The notes: generated from the sequence alone by a model not told the origin. Numbered from the stretch's first letter, positions 9,657-20,540 are shown. The stretch: 64,000 nt of DNA from Fistulifera solaris (GCA_030295235.1 AP026145.1:808501-872500); one strand, 5' to 3'. Translations and numbers: made by a program.

Positions 9657-10670
9657 TTAATTAGAGCTCGGCTTCAAAGACATGTCGCCGACCCAAGTCT
9701 CACCGCCGTTCAAAGTCACAGGGTCGAACTTGACACTTTCTACGCAGACAAAGTTGTTGTAGCCCATTCCTTCGTTGCCATACGGACTCCAGATGACGGT
9801 GTCCGCCCATCCCTTTGTGTTGAGAACCGCCAAGCTTTTACCAGTTCCGGCATCTTTCAAGACAGGGTCGTTGACACCTTTGTAGACGCGGTCGTACTCT
9901 TCCGAAATTGTAATAACCTCTCGGTCTTCCGTCTGCATTTCACCGCCGTCGCCCACCAGTTTGTTCAAGAATTCTTTGCCGGCGAAACTTCCAGAAATCT
10001 CGAGCTTGTCAAGACTCGACACGGCAAAGTAGCTGTGCAGAGCAGCCTGGAAATCAAAAGAATCGTCACCTTTGTTCTCTACCCACATTTTGGTGTCCAG
10101 CTGGTCTTCTTGCAGAGTAACAGTAAAAGTGCACTTGAATTGCTTATCCCACATTTCTTTGGTATAATCACTGGGTTCCATCACGAGCTCGACGCTCGAG
10201 TCCGTCATGGACGCCACCGACCAGTTGACGTTGCGAGCAAATCCGTGTTGCTGGATCGCTCCAGGCCCGAATTGCGGCCAGCAGTGAGAAAGTCCACCGC
10301 TGATGGGCTTGCTACCGTCCATCTTGGCATCTGGACGCACAGCGATAAATTCAGTGCCGTCTTGGATGTAGCTGGTGACGCAGGCTCCGTACAAATAAAC
10401 CTGACTCGATGAACCCGACGGATGAACGAGTTGAACGTATTCCAAGCCACCCTCGTTGGTTTGAAGACCCGCCGCCGGTTTGGCTACGGCCTTTTCTTCC
10501 ACCTGGGCCATGCCACCGCGTTTCTCAATCCAAGAAGTACGAGCAGCGACCTTCTGACGCTGGCGGCTGTCGAACAAGGCGGTGGTCGTCGAGGACGGCG
10601 TGGACGGCCGGACAACAAAGCCCGAGACGGCTGAGCTGAGGAGAAGGAGACCTTGAATAGTGATGTTCAT
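9657..10670 (-). CDS. Plastid glucose-6-phosphate 1-epimerase-like (aldose epimerase superfamily)
   Basis: A 337-aa protein that should interconvert the alpha and beta anomers of glucose 6-phosphate. ATG 10670 gives a signal peptide MNITIQGLLLLSSAVSG-FVVRP with a plastid-type Phe, followed by a Ser/Thr-rich transit region. Family motifs are VYLYGACVTSYI, PISGGLSHCWPQFGPG, QQHGFARNVNW, the ALHSYFAVSSL segment with the catalytic His, and WSPYGNEGMGYNNFVCVE with the catalytic Glu near the end. These fit the D-hexose-6-phosphate mutarotase group (apospory-associated protein C) rather than galactose mutarotase. The frame is intact with no intron. It sits between the two SGKG genes, all three on the minus strand; no functional link is evident. 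Confidence 0.87.
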   Translation of the reverse strand: MNITIQGLLLLSSAVSGFVVRPSTPSSTTTALFDSRQRQKVAARTSWIEKRGGMAQVEEKAVAKPAAGLQTNEGGLEYVQLVHPSGSSSQVYLYGACVTSYIQDGTEFIAVRPDAKMDGSKPISGGLSHCWPQFGPGAIQQHGFARNVNWSVASMTDSSVELVMEPSDYTKEMWDKQFKCTFTVTLQEDQLDTKMWVENKGDDSFDFQAALHSYFAVSSLDKLEISGSFAGKEFLNKLVGDGGEMQTEDREVITISEEYDRVYKGVNDPVLKDAGTGKSLAVLNTKGWADTVIWSPYGNEGMGYNNFVCVESVKFDPVTLNGGETWVGDMSLKPSSN

Positions 10671-11203
10671 GGTGACAAAGATCGATTGATTCTTTTCAAG
10701 CTGTTTTGGAGTACCTGTAGTAATTATGATGATAAATGCAAAACCGCCGATGTCATGGGTCATGGTCGCTAACGTGGGCCAAAATCTAAAAAGAAAACAC
10801 GTACGCGAAAAAACCAACGGAATCTGGAATTTTTGATTACAAGAGAAGAATTGTCGTCGCTCAACGATACGAGTCACGAGTCTGGAGTTAAGGTCTTGGG
10901 CTAATCACATTCTGTAAAGATTTTTATATTCACAGCGTCGTCAGCGTTTCGTACGACCATACACCATACGGCACCTTGCCTTGTAATCGCTAATCGTGTC
11001 GAGCCCCAGCTAGATGGAAAATTACAAATGAAATTTCACACTATTTTTTTTTTAAAAAGTTATCTTACTCCGTAATTCGATAAAAGTTGCACGAAGGACG
11101 TTTATGACTAACAACGGACAGGACAGTAGGTTGTGGACCAAGCATGCGACGCCTACGGTTTAACATCTTGTGTAGCGATCGCGGCGATCACGGCCGTACT
11201 TCC
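10671..11203. other. Intergenic, 0.5 kb
   Basis: 5' flank of the epimerase gene and 3' flank of SGKG copy 2. A run of nine T lies near 11044. Nothing else seen. Confidence 0.5.
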
Positions 11204-12022
11204 TTAAACCGCACGACGGCTTCCCTTGCCCTTGCCTTTTCCAGAGCTGCTTCCTTTTCCTCCACCTTTTCCTTTTCCAGAGTCGCTTCCACCCTTTCCT
11301 TTTCCAGAGTAGCTACCACCCTTCCCTTTTCCAGAGCTACTTCCTCCCTTTCCTTTCCAGAGCTGCTTCCTCCTTTTCCCTTGCCCTTACCCATTCCTTT
11401 CTTGCCTCCTTTACCTTTGCCCTTTCCCTTTCCGGAGCTGCCACCTTTACCGGAGCTACTTCCCTTTCCCTTTCCTTTACCCGAGTAATCGTCATCGTCG
11501 TCAAAGATGTTGCCCTTGCCCTTGCCCTTGCCTTTTCCTTTACTCGAGTACGAATCGTCATCACCCGAGTAATCGTCATCACCATAGTAATAATCGTCAT
11601 CCTCGAAGATGTTGCCTTTTCCCTTTCCTTTACCAGAGCTGCTTCCTTTGCTCATTCCTTTACCGGAGTCACTGCCCTTTCCCGAGCCCTTTCCGGAACC
11701 TCCCTTTCCACTGCCCTTTCCGGAACTGCCCTTTCCAGAGCTTCCTCCCTTTCCTTTACCGTAACTTCCCTTTCCACTGCCTTTTCCGGAACCCTTTCCA
11801 GAGCTTCCTTTACCGCCCTTTCCTTTGCCGCCTTTTCCTTTGCCCTTTTTGAGGTGACGCAAGTTCTACAGACGAAAAGATCGGCATGATGAGCACGACT
11901 TGTGCGGTAGGATATCAAGCAACGGAGGAACTTACCTGCTGCTCAAGACCGGTGGCAGTGTCTCTCGCGATGGCCAACGCGACCATCATGGAGATAAGGA
12001 GGATGTTGTAAAGGCCTTTCAT
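11204..12022 (-). CDS. Secreted SGKG-repeat protein with acidic Tyr/Asp inserts, silaffin-like (copy 2)
   Basis: Exon 1 (12022-11936) encodes 29 residues with signal peptide MKGLYNILLISMMVALAIA; exon 2 runs 11865-11204; the intron is 70 nt, phase 0, at the same codon as in copy 1. The mature chain is SGKG/GKGKG repeats interrupted by two acidic blocks, NIFEDDDYYYGDDDYSG and NIFDDDDDYSG, making it zwitterionic, a feature shared with native silaffins and with cingulins. In the given sequence the repeat frame is lost near 11355, where one T is missing from a run (tcctttccag instead of the usual tccttttccag). Past this point the unused frame still spells SGKG repeats and ends GSRRAV, like GKRRTI in copy 1. 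With one added base the protein is 249 aa. Read literally, it ends at 11188 in a non-repeat tail. Confidence 0.8.
11866..11935 (-). other. Intron in SGKG copy 2
   Basis: 70-nt intron, gtaagt...gtag, phase 0, after codon 29. Confidence 0.85.
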
Positions 12023-13123
12023 CGTAGATATGGATTGGTTGGGGTCAATCGATGGTTTCGAAAGCGAAGGATTTCAATTTGTGAGAGATGCTGTCAAGTC
12101 GTCTTGTTCAGACGGCCGCGATTTGTGATGGTAAATCGATTACGATATTGAAGGATCACAAAGTCGATTGGCAAACAGGTGTTTCACTCTTGCTGTTGTG
12201 GCATGCGTCGATACAACAATGTGTTGGCCTCCTTTCACGCGAGCCCGAAGCATATCTATTGCTTCTTGACGTCAACTCATTTGTTTACTCCGTCTGGCGG
12301 GCAGCGTGTGCTGCTATTATTGACTCAAAATTTCAAAAAGAAGATCTTAGGGAAAATACATTCATGCTTCGCTTTTACTATAGCTTTTAGTGTAAAGACG
12401 GCGCCCATAGTTTTTAAGTGGTATGTACTTTTTGCCAAGTCGTGCCATAGCCCTTATTTAACCGATTCCGAAAAGATAAGAAGCGCGGTCCCGATGCTTG
12501 TCTAAGTAGTTTTTAGGCTTCTCTAAATACTCCTGTTCATAGGGTAATGATATAATTGCATTTAGAGGACGCTCTGTCACGCCGAAATCCAATTACTCAC
12601 TATTATCGAAAAGATATTCCGCGTGCCATTTTGGCTGATGTTGGATGTTGACATCGAAAGTTCATCGAAAGACCTATCGTGTATCAAATCGAAGACGAGA
12701 CTGGGCGGGCCACCAATTCTTTTTTCAAGTGCTTCTTAATCCAGCTCTCTCGAGTGCAGATTACTGTATGGTATGCCCATGCCTGACATCTGCCCCATGC
12801 CTTATCTCTACAATACTTCAATCTGAATGCAGACGCGAGGCGTGAGGAGTCGCAACACGTGCATCTGAAGATGTACACGAGGCCAGGCAACTATGTTCGG
12901 ATTCCAGACATCTTCAACACACCTTCACTTTTCATTAGTGTGAACTGAGTATCTAGACCCCCAACTTTTCCATCCAATAACCGACTAAGCTGTTATAATG
13001 CACCCTTTGAAATCCCGCCAAGCTAGTTGAACGCCAGCCCGTTTTTCAATAGCTACAGAGCAATCGTCCACTGATGATTACGATGATCAACGTAATCAAA
13101 TGTAACCAGCCACATCTGATACT
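12023..13123. other. Intergenic, 1.1 kb
   Basis: Upstream of SGKG copy 2 and downstream of BUD13. It contains a 20-mer (12377-12396) repeated exactly at 40202-40221. Several short open frames show no support. No RNA gene recognised. Confidence 0.5.
12377..12396 (+). repeat. Dispersed exact 20-mer, copy A
   Basis: actatagcttttagtgtaaa occurs here and, identically and on the same strand, at 40202-40221. Both copies are intergenic. Confidence 0.75.
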
Positions 13124-14405
13124 CTACATGTCTGCTGTGCTCCAGCGATAAGCCACTTCTCTCTGATGCTGAAGCTGGTTACGTTGAGAGAGCAACTTGT
13201 TCTCAAACCCGTTCCCTCTATCTACACCATCCCATCGGAAGCCGGGTCGAATGTTGAATCGGTTCGGCTTTGCGGGAGGTCCCTTGTATACGGGTTTGAT
13301 CGATTTGTCGATGACTTTTCGCTTCGCCTTTGAATCATTCTTGTTCGATCCATAAGCAGCCATGGGATCGCCCTCTCGAATTTCATTTTTCCGTATTTCT
13401 TCCAACTTTTCGTCACCCGCGTATCGCGCGAAGGATGCCTGCTGTAAAGCAATGACTTCTTCCTGTCGTTGAAGCTCACGTTCTCGCTGGGCGTAACTTG
13501 TGTTTAAAAGTACCTGAGTTCTCTGTGCTTCTTCCTTGTCCAGCTGATTCTTTTCGACTTTGCGACCCGTGCTTTTCTCACGATAAACCGTATCGCCGTG
13601 TCCATACTTGTCCACCATTTTATTCACGGCATCCTGCTTGTCGTGTTGCAGCTTCTTTTCCATTTTGGAGAACTTGCTTCGACTTTGTAAGCCAGCAACA
13701 TGCCCTGATGACATCCTCTCTCTATCATCCTTGTTAGATGAATCCTCAGAAGAGGACGAGTCATGGCGACGACGTCTGATGCCACGTTTGTCATCACCTG
13801 ATGAATCAGAGTCATGAAGGCGACGTCTTCTGTCATGCATGTCATCATCTGAAGAATCAGAGTCGTGACGGCGACGTCTTTTGTCGTGATTGTCATCATC
13901 TGAAGAATCGGAGTCGTATCGACGTCTTTTATAGCTTTCTGACGAACTTTTCACCGTATCACGAGTATGAATAACAGCCGATCCCGACCCTATCTTCTCA
14001 GGTTGTTGACTTTTGTTGCTCGCAACTTGTCCAGTTTCTTCGTCCGATGATGAATCGTATCGTCGTCGTCGAGGTTTCTCGTCTATTTCCCCTTGAACGA
14101 CATCACTTTTACGGTTAAGGTCGTCCCCAACGGCCTCCCACCGGCCCTTGGATAGCGAAATTGTCGGCTCTGTAGAACTCTCAACAATGACTGGTCCCTC
14201 ATCGTCGGACTCTCCAGTTTCGGAGTCATCCACATGATCTGTAGAGGGCGCGAAAACATCGTCAACATGATCAGCGTCTGCAATTTGGGCATTTTCGTGT
14301 TTTTGATTCTTTGCTCGTTTCTCCTTTTTAGTCTTCTTTGCCTTTTTCGACTTTTTCTTCTCCAAGATATTTGGAAAGATAAGCGAGTTTACTTGACGAC
14401 GGCAT
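13124..14405 (-). CDS. BUD13: BUD13 / CWC26 pre-mRNA splicing factor (frame break near N-terminus)
   Basis: A subunit of the RES complex of the spliceosome, acting in the nucleus. The C-terminal signature is clear: KPVYKGPPAKPNRFNIRPG, then FRWDGVDRGNGFE, at the very end, ending WSTADM. The centre has five to six tandem RRRR(Y/H)DSDSSDDD-type acidic-basic repeats, as in other BUD13 proteins. The conserved N-terminus MPSSSKLAYLSKYLG starts at ATG 14405 but lies in a different frame from the rest; the switch is at about 14357-14366 in an A/G-rich stretch. Removing one base gives 1,281 nt, or 426 aa. The alternative upstream frame (to 14524) lacks the BUD13 start motif and is probably untranslated. 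Confidence 0.85.
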
Positions 14406-14696
14406 TTCGGTTTATTTATAAAACAATCAATAAGTTGTGCCTTCGCTTTGTCAAGTAAATATTGCAGGCGCACCACGCCGACGCGATCGCGATGCGTGAT
14501 CCAGTCACGAGTCACGGGTCCCAATAAACTTATGGAGATGATACGAAAAAAACGCGATCAATTGAAAACCAAGCAGCTATCAAGATTAACTCAGCTTCAG
14601 GTTTGACTATTATAAAAACCGAATATTCCGTATTTTCATTAAGTTGCACAACTATGCTTTCTCCTCGTGGAGCTACCAGGTACCTGCGACTAATTC

Positions 14697-15931
14697 TTAG
14701 TCGAGAAGGCCCCGCTCTGAGTCATCGTGTTCACTGTTTAAACTTATTCCCTTCAGGTTCCTCGTCGATTTACTTGGAGACTGAGAAAGGCTTTTGCCCA
14801 TCATCGCAAGCTTGGCAATAGCTTTCATTTTATTCACGAGCTTTCGCCCTTTGTCCGCATTCGTCGCATTAGCTTCTGAGGGGTCGAACGCACTCTCTGA
14901 TGGTTCCACATCAGCTGTATTTTCATTTTGTGCCTCTTTTCCGTGAATGGAGTCCGACTCATTGGCAGTCAAGTCCTCTTCATCAATAAGGTCTACAAGT
15001 TTGTCATTACTTGAACACGTATCATCATCCCGTGTTGACTTGGATGAAGGGTCACCATGCTTAGAATGGCCTTTACTGCTTCGACGCTTTTCTCCATTTG
15101 ATCTAGAAGATTTTTTACTTGTACCAGACTGAGCACTACTTTCACCGCTAGATGTCCGTCGCCTCCTGTGTCCATCGTCTCCATGTTCACTATTCATGAT
15201 CGACTTCGGCCGAAGGTGACCGTGGCGACTGCTATTTAGTGATTTTGATCGACGCCGAGGCTTGTTTATGTCATCCGGGTTGTCGCTTTTGCAACGTGAT
15301 CGACTTTGCGGTTTCTTATCCGGGCTTAGCAATCGTCGCGACGAGGGACTTCTATGAGAGCGCAATGTCTGTTTGCCAGAATGTCGCGATTGTGTTATTT
15401 CTTCATCATCGTGGCTTTTTCGATTCGTCGGACTGTCGTAAGAAGATAGGTCAATTTTTGATGCAAGCCATCGTTTTCTGTCGCTCCAGCAGTTCTCTCC
15501 GAATGGTCTACGTCGCCTTCTTTGCGAGGATGTTCCGAATGTTGTTCATCTTCATCTAAAGATTTCAGAACTCTCATTCTGCTTTTAGTGCGCCGCATAC
15601 GACGGGGAGACGCTATCAGTTTTCTTCCCTCGCTAGCTTCGTCGTCTCCTTTTTCGGGACTATGAGCTGCTTTGGATGAAGTAGAGTGCTTGATGTAATT
15701 CACAACGTTTGAATCTTCATCGTCATCTCTGCAACATTCAGTATGACCCTCAACTATTTCTGAGCAAGATGGGCACATCAATGCTTTTGTTGAAGACTTT
15801 ACGGCGAGCAATCGCGAGAGGCATCGAAAACAGACACAGTGATGGCATGGGGATACCTTAGCAAACTCGACTCCTAACTCAGCCCTGCACTCGCTGCACA
15901 CTTGCTCGTCAGTCTCCTTTAATTTTGGCAT
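14697..15931 (-). CDS. RING-type zinc-finger protein with long Ser/Arg-rich tail (frame break)
   Basis: Begins MPKLKETDEQVCSEC at ATG 15931. Residues 12-60 form a C3HC4-type finger: CSEC, then CHHCVCFRC, then CPSC, suggesting a RING domain and possible E3 ubiquitin ligase activity. The rest is low-complexity: acidic stretches, RMRRTKSRMR, and a long Ser/Arg/Lys-rich region (SRSRCKSDN, RRRSKS) ending DSERGLLD. The N-terminal 170 residues and the C-terminal 230 lie in different frames. The switch falls between about 15440 and 15530, where the second frame already reads SSYDSPTNRKSHDDEE before the first one stops at 15395. Adding one base makes the length a multiple of three. Two separate genes are the alternative, but the second part has no ATG at its start. 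Confidence 0.6.
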
Positions 15932-16624
15932 TTTTCTATATGAGATGTGTTGCAGTTCCTCCTTGCAATGCTCTCTTGAGGATTGCCAGTAAGCCGTCGT
16001 GATTGTGATGTTTGATGTCGCGGTTTGATTCTCAAAGGATGCCAATTGCCATTTGCATCTTTTGCCTTTCGCATCTTTCGCCTTTTCAATTTTCATCTCC
16101 TGAATCTCCTGAAACTTCAAGGGCCAAGAAGTTTCGGAGTTTGGGGCAAGACATCGTTAATCGTTACACTTTACACTTTACACAATTGTTGACTACTATG
16201 TACATTAAAAGGTATAGTCGGTAATGATACTGTGCTGTGTGAGCAGTCTTTTTAACTAGTCGTAGGACATAACATGCAAGAAATCGAAAGCACAACTGTA
16301 GAGAAAACAGGATGTTGTTTGCTACAGTAATGTATTGTTGGTCATTGTTTGGTCATACTACGTAATTCAGGGGCCACTCAAAAGTCAAAAGTCGATGAAG
16401 GATACAGGATAACGAGACTGCACAGTTTTACACGTGGCAAGCGCAAAATGATGGCGTTCCGCGATCGAATGAGCGGATGATAGAGCGACGGCGACACACC
16501 ATGAGACGAAAATGCGAGCAGCGGAATACAGATACAAGTACCTTCAATATTATCCCAACCACTCTGCAACAAAACGCGATCGGCCATAAGGAATATACAG
16601 ATAATTGAATAAATCGCTGAAATC
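15932..16624. other. Intergenic, 0.7 kb, divergent promoter region
   Basis: Lies between the RING gene (minus) and SEC11 (plus). A longer in-frame extension of the RING gene up to 16120 exists but lacks supporting features. Nothing else recognised. Confidence 0.5.
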
Positions 16625-17182
16625 ATGATTAAAGATATAATGGACAAGCAAGTTTATGAGCTCAAAAAGCTCTGGAGCAACAAAAGGCAGTTGACTTTCC
16701 AGGTTCTCAACTTAGCCATGATCGTCTTCTCAGCTCTAATGATTTGGAAGGGCTTGATGTTTGTTACCAAGTCCGAGAGCCCTGTCGTCGTTGTTTTGTC
16801 GGGCAGCATGGAACCCGCGTTTCAGCGGGGGGATATCTTGTTCCTTAATAATGCGGTGCATGATGTTCACGTGGGGGATGTTGTAGTATTCAAAATCAAG
16901 GACAGAGATATTCCCATCGTACACCGAATTCTGAAAGTTCACTTGGACCAAGAAACAGGCAAAGTGGAGCTTCTAACAAAGGGCGACAACAATCGAGTTG
17001 ACGACCGCGGTTTGTATGCCCCAGGACAGCTTTGGCTAAATCGCGATGACATCTTGGGAAAAGCAGTCGGTACCTTACGGTATGTGGGAATGGTAACCAT
17101 TGCCTTGAATGACTATCCAGTTCTGAAATATGTGTTGGTGGGATTGATGGGATTATTTGTCTTAACGAGCAAAGAAGGTTAG
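16625..17182 (+). CDS. SEC11: Signal peptidase complex catalytic subunit SEC11
   Basis: A 185-aa type I signal peptidase of the ER membrane, which removes signal peptides from proteins entering the secretory route; the many presequence-bearing proteins in this window would be its substrates. One N-terminal membrane segment (about 27-47) is followed by the catalytic motif SGSMEP with Ser61, RGDILFL, the second catalytic motif IVHRI with His100 (eukaryotic SEC11 uses His where bacteria use Lys), and KGDNNRVDD with the conserved Asp. A C-terminal hydrophobic segment is present. Length matches yeast and human SEC11. The frame is intact with no intron. Confidence 0.95.
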   Translation: MIKDIMDKQVYELKKLWSNKRQLTFQVLNLAMIVFSALMIWKGLMFVTKSESPVVVVLSGSMEPAFQRGDILFLNNAVHDVHVGDVVVFKIKDRDIPIVHRILKVHLDQETGKVELLTKGDNNRVDDRGLYAPGQLWLNRDDILGKAVGTLRYVGMVTIALNDYPVLKYVLVGLMGLFVLTSKEG

Positions 17183-17461
17183 TTAGTAGACCTGATAACT
17201 TAACATTTCAAAGGATCGACTTCCTTCTCCCTTTCAATCCTCTGTAATAACCTTGTAAAAGTTAATATTCGCATGAAAGAAGGCTCGACGTATTACAAAT
17301 GAGGCACGAAATAAGTTACAACGTTGCGTAAAGATTCCTCGGAATTTATTGCGTTACGTTATGTGCTCCAAGAAGCTCAAGAACTTTGCATGCTCTGTAG
17401 GGCCAAAGCGGAAAATAGGGCTACTTTAAAAGCGCTCCTCATTTTCTGCTGCGTCTTGAAC

Positions 17462-17761
17462 TTAAGGAGTAAACTCGCTGTAACTGTTCCACTCCTTTTC
17501 TGTGTCGGTAAGATGAGGCGGGTGCACTTGCTCTGGTTTCTCGGGAGGATTTGGGTGCAATAGATGCAGTGGCTCAGGTTTTTCAAAGTCACTAAAAAGG
17601 TGGAAGGCACAAGCGATGGGATCAACGTGATCTCGAGATTCACATGGTTCATCCTTCTTGACAGACGTGTCGTTGGACGTTACGTCGTTCGCGTGTCTTC
17701 CCCCATGAGGAGGCACTTCTACCTTTGCCAAGTGAAGGCCATATAATGCTGATTCTGACAT
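17462..17761 (-). CDS. Small hypothetical protein (99 aa), Pro/His-rich
   Basis: Open frame from ATG 17761. The C-terminal half holds an imperfect duplication (EKPEPLHLLHPNPP followed by EKPEQVHPPHL). No signal peptide, membrane segment or known domain. It lies alone between SEC11 and the p24 gene. The internal repeat argues for a real gene, but the call rests only on that and length. Confidence 0.35.
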   Translation of the reverse strand: MSESALYGLHLAKVEVPPHGGRHANDVTSNDTSVKKDEPCESRDHVDPIACAFHLFSDFEKPEPLHLLHPNPPEKPEQVHPPHLTDTEKEWNSYSEFTP

Positions 17762-18121
17762 GGTTAATGCTTTAATTGAGAGGTTGTAAAGCCGATTTAA
17801 TTTATGGGCATATTCTCGAAGGAAAGTAATGATGTGATTGATGGCGAGTTCGGATCATGCATTCACGGAACATGGAACTGTTCGCTTTCGTCGTCGACGA
17901 CTTTTGAGTGTGAGTGTACGTGCAGTCACGAGTGTCGTCTCGTTACTCGATGTCGATGCAAAGCATCCTCTACCCTAGTCGACCTGATTTTCAAATTGCT
18001 CGCCATCATCACACCATCACTTGCGTTCTCTCGCCGTTGCTTCACAAGTGCAATGTTGTTTACTAAACAACATTTCTCACGAACTCTTTTCAATCAAATT
18101 ACATCTTAATTCGTTCACAAT
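17762..18121. other. Intergenic, 0.36 kb
   Basis: 5' flank of the p24 gene, with a pyrimidine-rich leader. Nothing else seen. Confidence 0.5.
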
Positions 18122-18811
18122 ATGGTGCGCATACTGTTGTCGAAAATTCTCAGCGTACTCGGTCTTCTTTTAGTATCAACGTCGCTGGCCAATGCTGCAT
18201 GGACGCTGACGATCGAGGCTGACGAGGAATACTGCTTTGTGATACGGACAAACCACAAGCGCTTGATCACAGGAAATTATGAAATGCTGGATAGAGAGCT
18301 TTCATCCGAGCCCATGCTTGTTTACATTATGGAAGGCGAAAAAGTTGTATGGCATTCGCGCTTAAACTCTGCGTTCGACACCTTTCATGCGGTCATGACG
18401 GCGGGTAATAAATACTGGCTCTGTTTACAAAACAGCAGCCAAGGACCATTGAGTAGCCACGAGCATGAGAACAGCTACGAGCATCCTGATGGCCTTGCAC
18501 GCCGAGTTGGCTTTAATTTTCGCATCGAAGCTGACCCGACCGCTCAACCCATCCTGGGTCAAGGCATGGACGAAAAGACAAAGGACTGGATTCACATATC
18601 GAAAGGCGTGAAAGAAAAGCTGCAGACCTATCTGGACCATTTCGAGTACGCCAAGCGCCGGGAAGCTGATCATCGCAGTCTTTTGGAGGAGATATTCACT
18701 TCTATTCTAAAATGGACTGTCCTGGAAGGCGTTGCTGTCATATTAGGGGCGCTTGGCCAAATTTTCTTTTATCGACGGTACCTCGAAAAGAAAACACCAG
18801 CTTATTACTAA
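18122..18811 (+). CDS. p24/EMP24-GOLD family cargo receptor
   Basis: A 229-aa type I membrane protein of the early secretory route. It has a signal peptide (MVRILLSKILSVLGLLLVST..ANA), a lumenal GOLD domain starting EADEEYCFVIRT, with VGFNFRIEAD closing it, a coiled-coil segment about 165-190 (KEKLQTYLDHFEYAKRREADH), one membrane span about 196-214 and a short cytosolic tail FYRRYLEKKTPAYY with an aromatic pair and two lysines, as used for COPII/COPI coat binding. Family members select cargo, including GPI-anchored proteins, for ER-Golgi transport. No intron; intact. The subfamily cannot be assigned from sequence alone. Confidence 0.85.
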   Translation: MVRILLSKILSVLGLLLVSTSLANAAWTLTIEADEEYCFVIRTNHKRLITGNYEMLDRELSSEPMLVYIMEGEKVVWHSRLNSAFDTFHAVMTAGNKYWLCLQNSSQGPLSSHEHENSYEHPDGLARRVGFNFRIEADPTAQPILGQGMDEKTKDWIHISKGVKEKLQTYLDHFEYAKRREADHRSLLEEIFTSILKWTVLEGVAVILGALGQIFFYRRYLEKKTPAYY

Positions 18812-19067
18812 TAGTCAACTTGGTTACTTTTGACCGCTTGAACACGTAGATCAACACTCGCGTCGGCAAGACGCAGAAGCGCATATCTCGGGAAAAGAGC
18901 TGAAATTTGTCTTTTTCAAAGACTTAATTAAAAGGATAAGAGAAGTATAACACGATTTCACTAATATTTATTCGGAATGTTCCTAGAGTCAGAATGCAAT
19001 TTTGACATTCGACTGAAATTTTCCTTTCTTCCAAAAAAAACTTGATTTCTAAATCACTGTACCAAAG

Positions 19068-20540
19068 TTAGTAGTAAAGCGACAAACCTGCTCCGAGAGC
19101 TCGCTCCCGAATCATCAATTTTAACTGCGCTCTAGTTTGATCCTTCAAATGCTCCAGCGGGCGTTCAACAGAAAATTTTGGGCGTTACAGACTTACCAAA
19201 TGAGCTCCAACAACTTCGTATTTGGACCAAGTTATCTTCTGCTTTATCAGTTACATTCTTCTATAATGGTACGCTTACCTCTTGGACCACTTTAAGCAGT
19301 GCATTCGCTACTGCTTCACCACACATATTCGACGCTAGATTGACTGTCACAACACGTCCGTCCGTGAAAAAGAAACTTCTGCAAATTTTACCTCGTAGAT
19401 AGACACTCCTCTTAGTTTTCGCAAACATTCGATTGCATTACGCCGCTTCTTTACTTATGATCTTCAATCGACCTGATGCAGTTCTTACACCTTATTTCGT
19501 CGTGGCCTAAAGTGCCGCTCCCTTATAGGCACGATCTTTCAATCCGATTGCTTCTCTGAACATTGGAAATAAACAAAAGAATCCAGCACCAAAAATTAAA
19601 CAGACCCATCTAGCTACTCCACTTTTGAACAGACTAAATGTGGTAAGTGCTTCATCAAGAGGCTTCTCAGAACACCATAACACCTCACGGGTAGTATCTA
19701 TGAAGTTATAGAAGAAGAAGAAGGTAAGCTGAGTAAGAGGATTTCGCTTTTTGAATCAATCCTGACATCATTTCCGATCGGGAGTCGCTAGCGTATCTGA
19801 AACAAAAATTTTTCACTACGTACTCAACGGACTCACTACTTGACTGCAGTAAGAATCGCTAGTGCGATTATGTAATCTGGACAGTGAAAAGCAGTAAAGA
19901 AGTTTGTGATAATTAATCCACAGTGCGCGATGTAAGCAACAATTTCATCGGAAGATTATCGTATTGAATAAGTTGAAAAGTTTTTTTTAAAATAACCCTG
20001 CAACTAAAGCAATAAAAATTTGGCGTATTCATGCAGCTGGATACTTACACCATTATTCTGCTGTTGTCATATTTGCTACGCTTGGACAAAGCATTTTTAA
20101 TGGCCTTTAACTCGATAAGAAGAATCCAGCTTCTTGGCTATGTTCTTTTTGGTTACGTATGGCCGCTTGCAGCTAAAAGATCACACTCTCAGTCAAGGAG
20201 GGCAAGATCGAGTGCGGAAAACATAAAACGATTTCGTTGCTTTGATCACCTTTGCGATAACATACCCGGCAATAATCGTCAATTAACATTGTTGTGAATA
20301 TAATTGAGCACAAGATAAAAAATATATGCGGTACTGTACAGTCGCAATATTGCGAGAAGTGAGACATAGTTAAGAACAATTCCAAGCTATTAGTATCGCT
20401 TTCTTCTTGGTGATTGATTGGAGATAAAACGCCGAAGAAATGAATAGCATTCTGGGTATTCAATTGACACTTAAGCCAGAGACTTCTATCTAAGAGCTGT
20501 TTAACTTTTGATTTACCAGTTATATCTAAGATCAAGACAA
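19068..20540 (-). pseudogene. Broken or unresolved multi-exon gene(s), product unknown
   Basis: Protein-like segments appear on the minus strand without a continuous frame. A 3' block ends GAGLSLYY at a TAA (19068-19070) and is preceded by HLKDQTRAQLKLMIRERAL, KITWSKYEVVGAHL and NLASNMCGEAVANALLKVVQE; these join in phase across two GT-AG gaps of 40 and 45 nt. A second block ends at a TAG (19507-19509) with REAIGLKDRAYKGAAL, preceded by hydrophobic stretches (CLIFGAGFFCLFPMF) and, further up, CPDYIIALAILTAVK. Junctions between blocks need frame shifts, and one candidate splice would create a stop. I do not recognise the family. It may be one or two decayed genes, or real genes damaged by sequence errors. 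Confidence 0.4.

Noticed and set aside
9615-10412. 265-codon plus-strand frame opposite the epimerase gene
   Set aside because: Antisense of a well-supported enzyme gene; no own features.
20031-20297. 88-codon plus-strand frame with hydrophobic start
   Set aside because: Overlaps the protein-like segments on the minus strand, which have better coding character and splice-phase agreement.
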